Origin: Deltaproteobacteria bacterium
Lineage (GTDB): Bacteria > Desulfobacterota > Desulfobacteria > Desulfobacterales > UBA5852
Assembly (NCBI GenBank): GCA_020444045.1
Contig: JAHLLS010000004.1
Location: forward strand, 216,485 to 280,484
DNA: 64,000 nt
Reading direction: 5' to 3'
Each line of letters begins with the position of its first letter. Position 1 is the stretch's first letter. The position numbers and the translations under genes were made by a program. The notes under the pieces were generated by a model. It was not told where the DNA came from. It did no database searches and saw only the letters and a list, made by a program, of their open reading frames with translations. Below, piece after piece: positions 63,947-64,000 of the stretch.

Positions 63947-64000
63947 GGGCGGGTAGCTCAGTTGGGAGAGCATCGGCCTTACAAGCCGAGGGTCACAGGT
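63947..64000 (+). tRNA. tRNA-Val (TAC anticodon), 3' end outside window
   Basis: GGGCGGG acceptor strand, D-arm GCTCAGTTGGGAGAGC, anticodon arm TCGGCCTTACAAGCCGA with TAC. The window ends within the T-arm. It directly follows lon. Confidence 0.93.

Overview
The window reads as chromosomal DNA of an anaerobic Gram-negative bacterium, most likely a Desulfobacterota (Desulfobacteraceae/Desulfosarcinaceae-like) organism. The inference rests on an electron-bifurcating NfnAB pair, a cytoplasmic-type molybdopterin oxidoreductase, sigma-54 regulation, a DUF1523 protein, lipid A (Arn) genes and many small Cys-rich proteins. No 16S gene is present, so the placement is inference. Gene density is high, most genes have clear GGAGG-type ribosome sites, and GTG and TTG starts are common. 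There is no CRISPR array, prophage or intact insertion sequence.

Layout. 1-4 kb: envelope genes on the minus strand (arnC, cut by the window edge; arnB; an InaA-type sugar kinase; a [17 protein letters not shown]). 4.3-6.3 kb: ssb, a DUF1523 protein, tatA. 6.5-9.7 kb: a short MetE-like protein, then a MoxR ATPase coupled to a VWA protein. 9.7-13.6 kb: large palindromic repeats around tatD and nfnAB. 13.6-19.1 kb: an operon with a NifX-like protein, a receiver domain lacking its phosphoacceptor, and a 942-residue fusion of a TorD-type chaperone with a molybdopterin oxidoreductase. It is divergent from a sigma-54 activator with a Cys-rich PAS domain, and a -24/-12-like promoter and a palindrome lie between them.

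19-28.6 kb: a thiamine region. Two back-to-back TPP riboswitches drive thiD-thiW-ecfA-ecfT-ATPase on one side and a ThiZXY-type transporter on the other; a ThiE-ThiL fusion and an HD-domain protein follow. 28.6-35 kb: prfB with its programmed frameshift, lnt, small zinc-type proteins, an ACT protein, a ChrB C-terminal-like protein and an MFS transporter. 35-42.6 kb: an RND efflux operon flanked by two TetR regulators.

43-50 kb: a coiled-coil protein, an epimerase, ftsH and lon, divergent from a CarH-like MerR/B12-binding regulator. The regulator's promoter carries three direct repeats spaced exactly 11 bp. 50-57 kb: an EF-hand protein, a frameshifted perR remnant with a Fur-type box, katG, a lactate-permease-type operon with its GntR regulator and operator, and a transposase relic. 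57-64 kb: tRNA-Pro, tRNA-Leu, the tig-clpP-clpX-lon proteostasis block and a partial tRNA-Val.

The most notable items are the chaperone-oxidoreductase fusion with its apparent sigma-54 circuit, the CarH-like regulator with an 11-bp triple-repeat operator facing lon-ftsH, the perR relic beside katG, and the palindromic repeats whose arms differ between copies yet pair within each copy.
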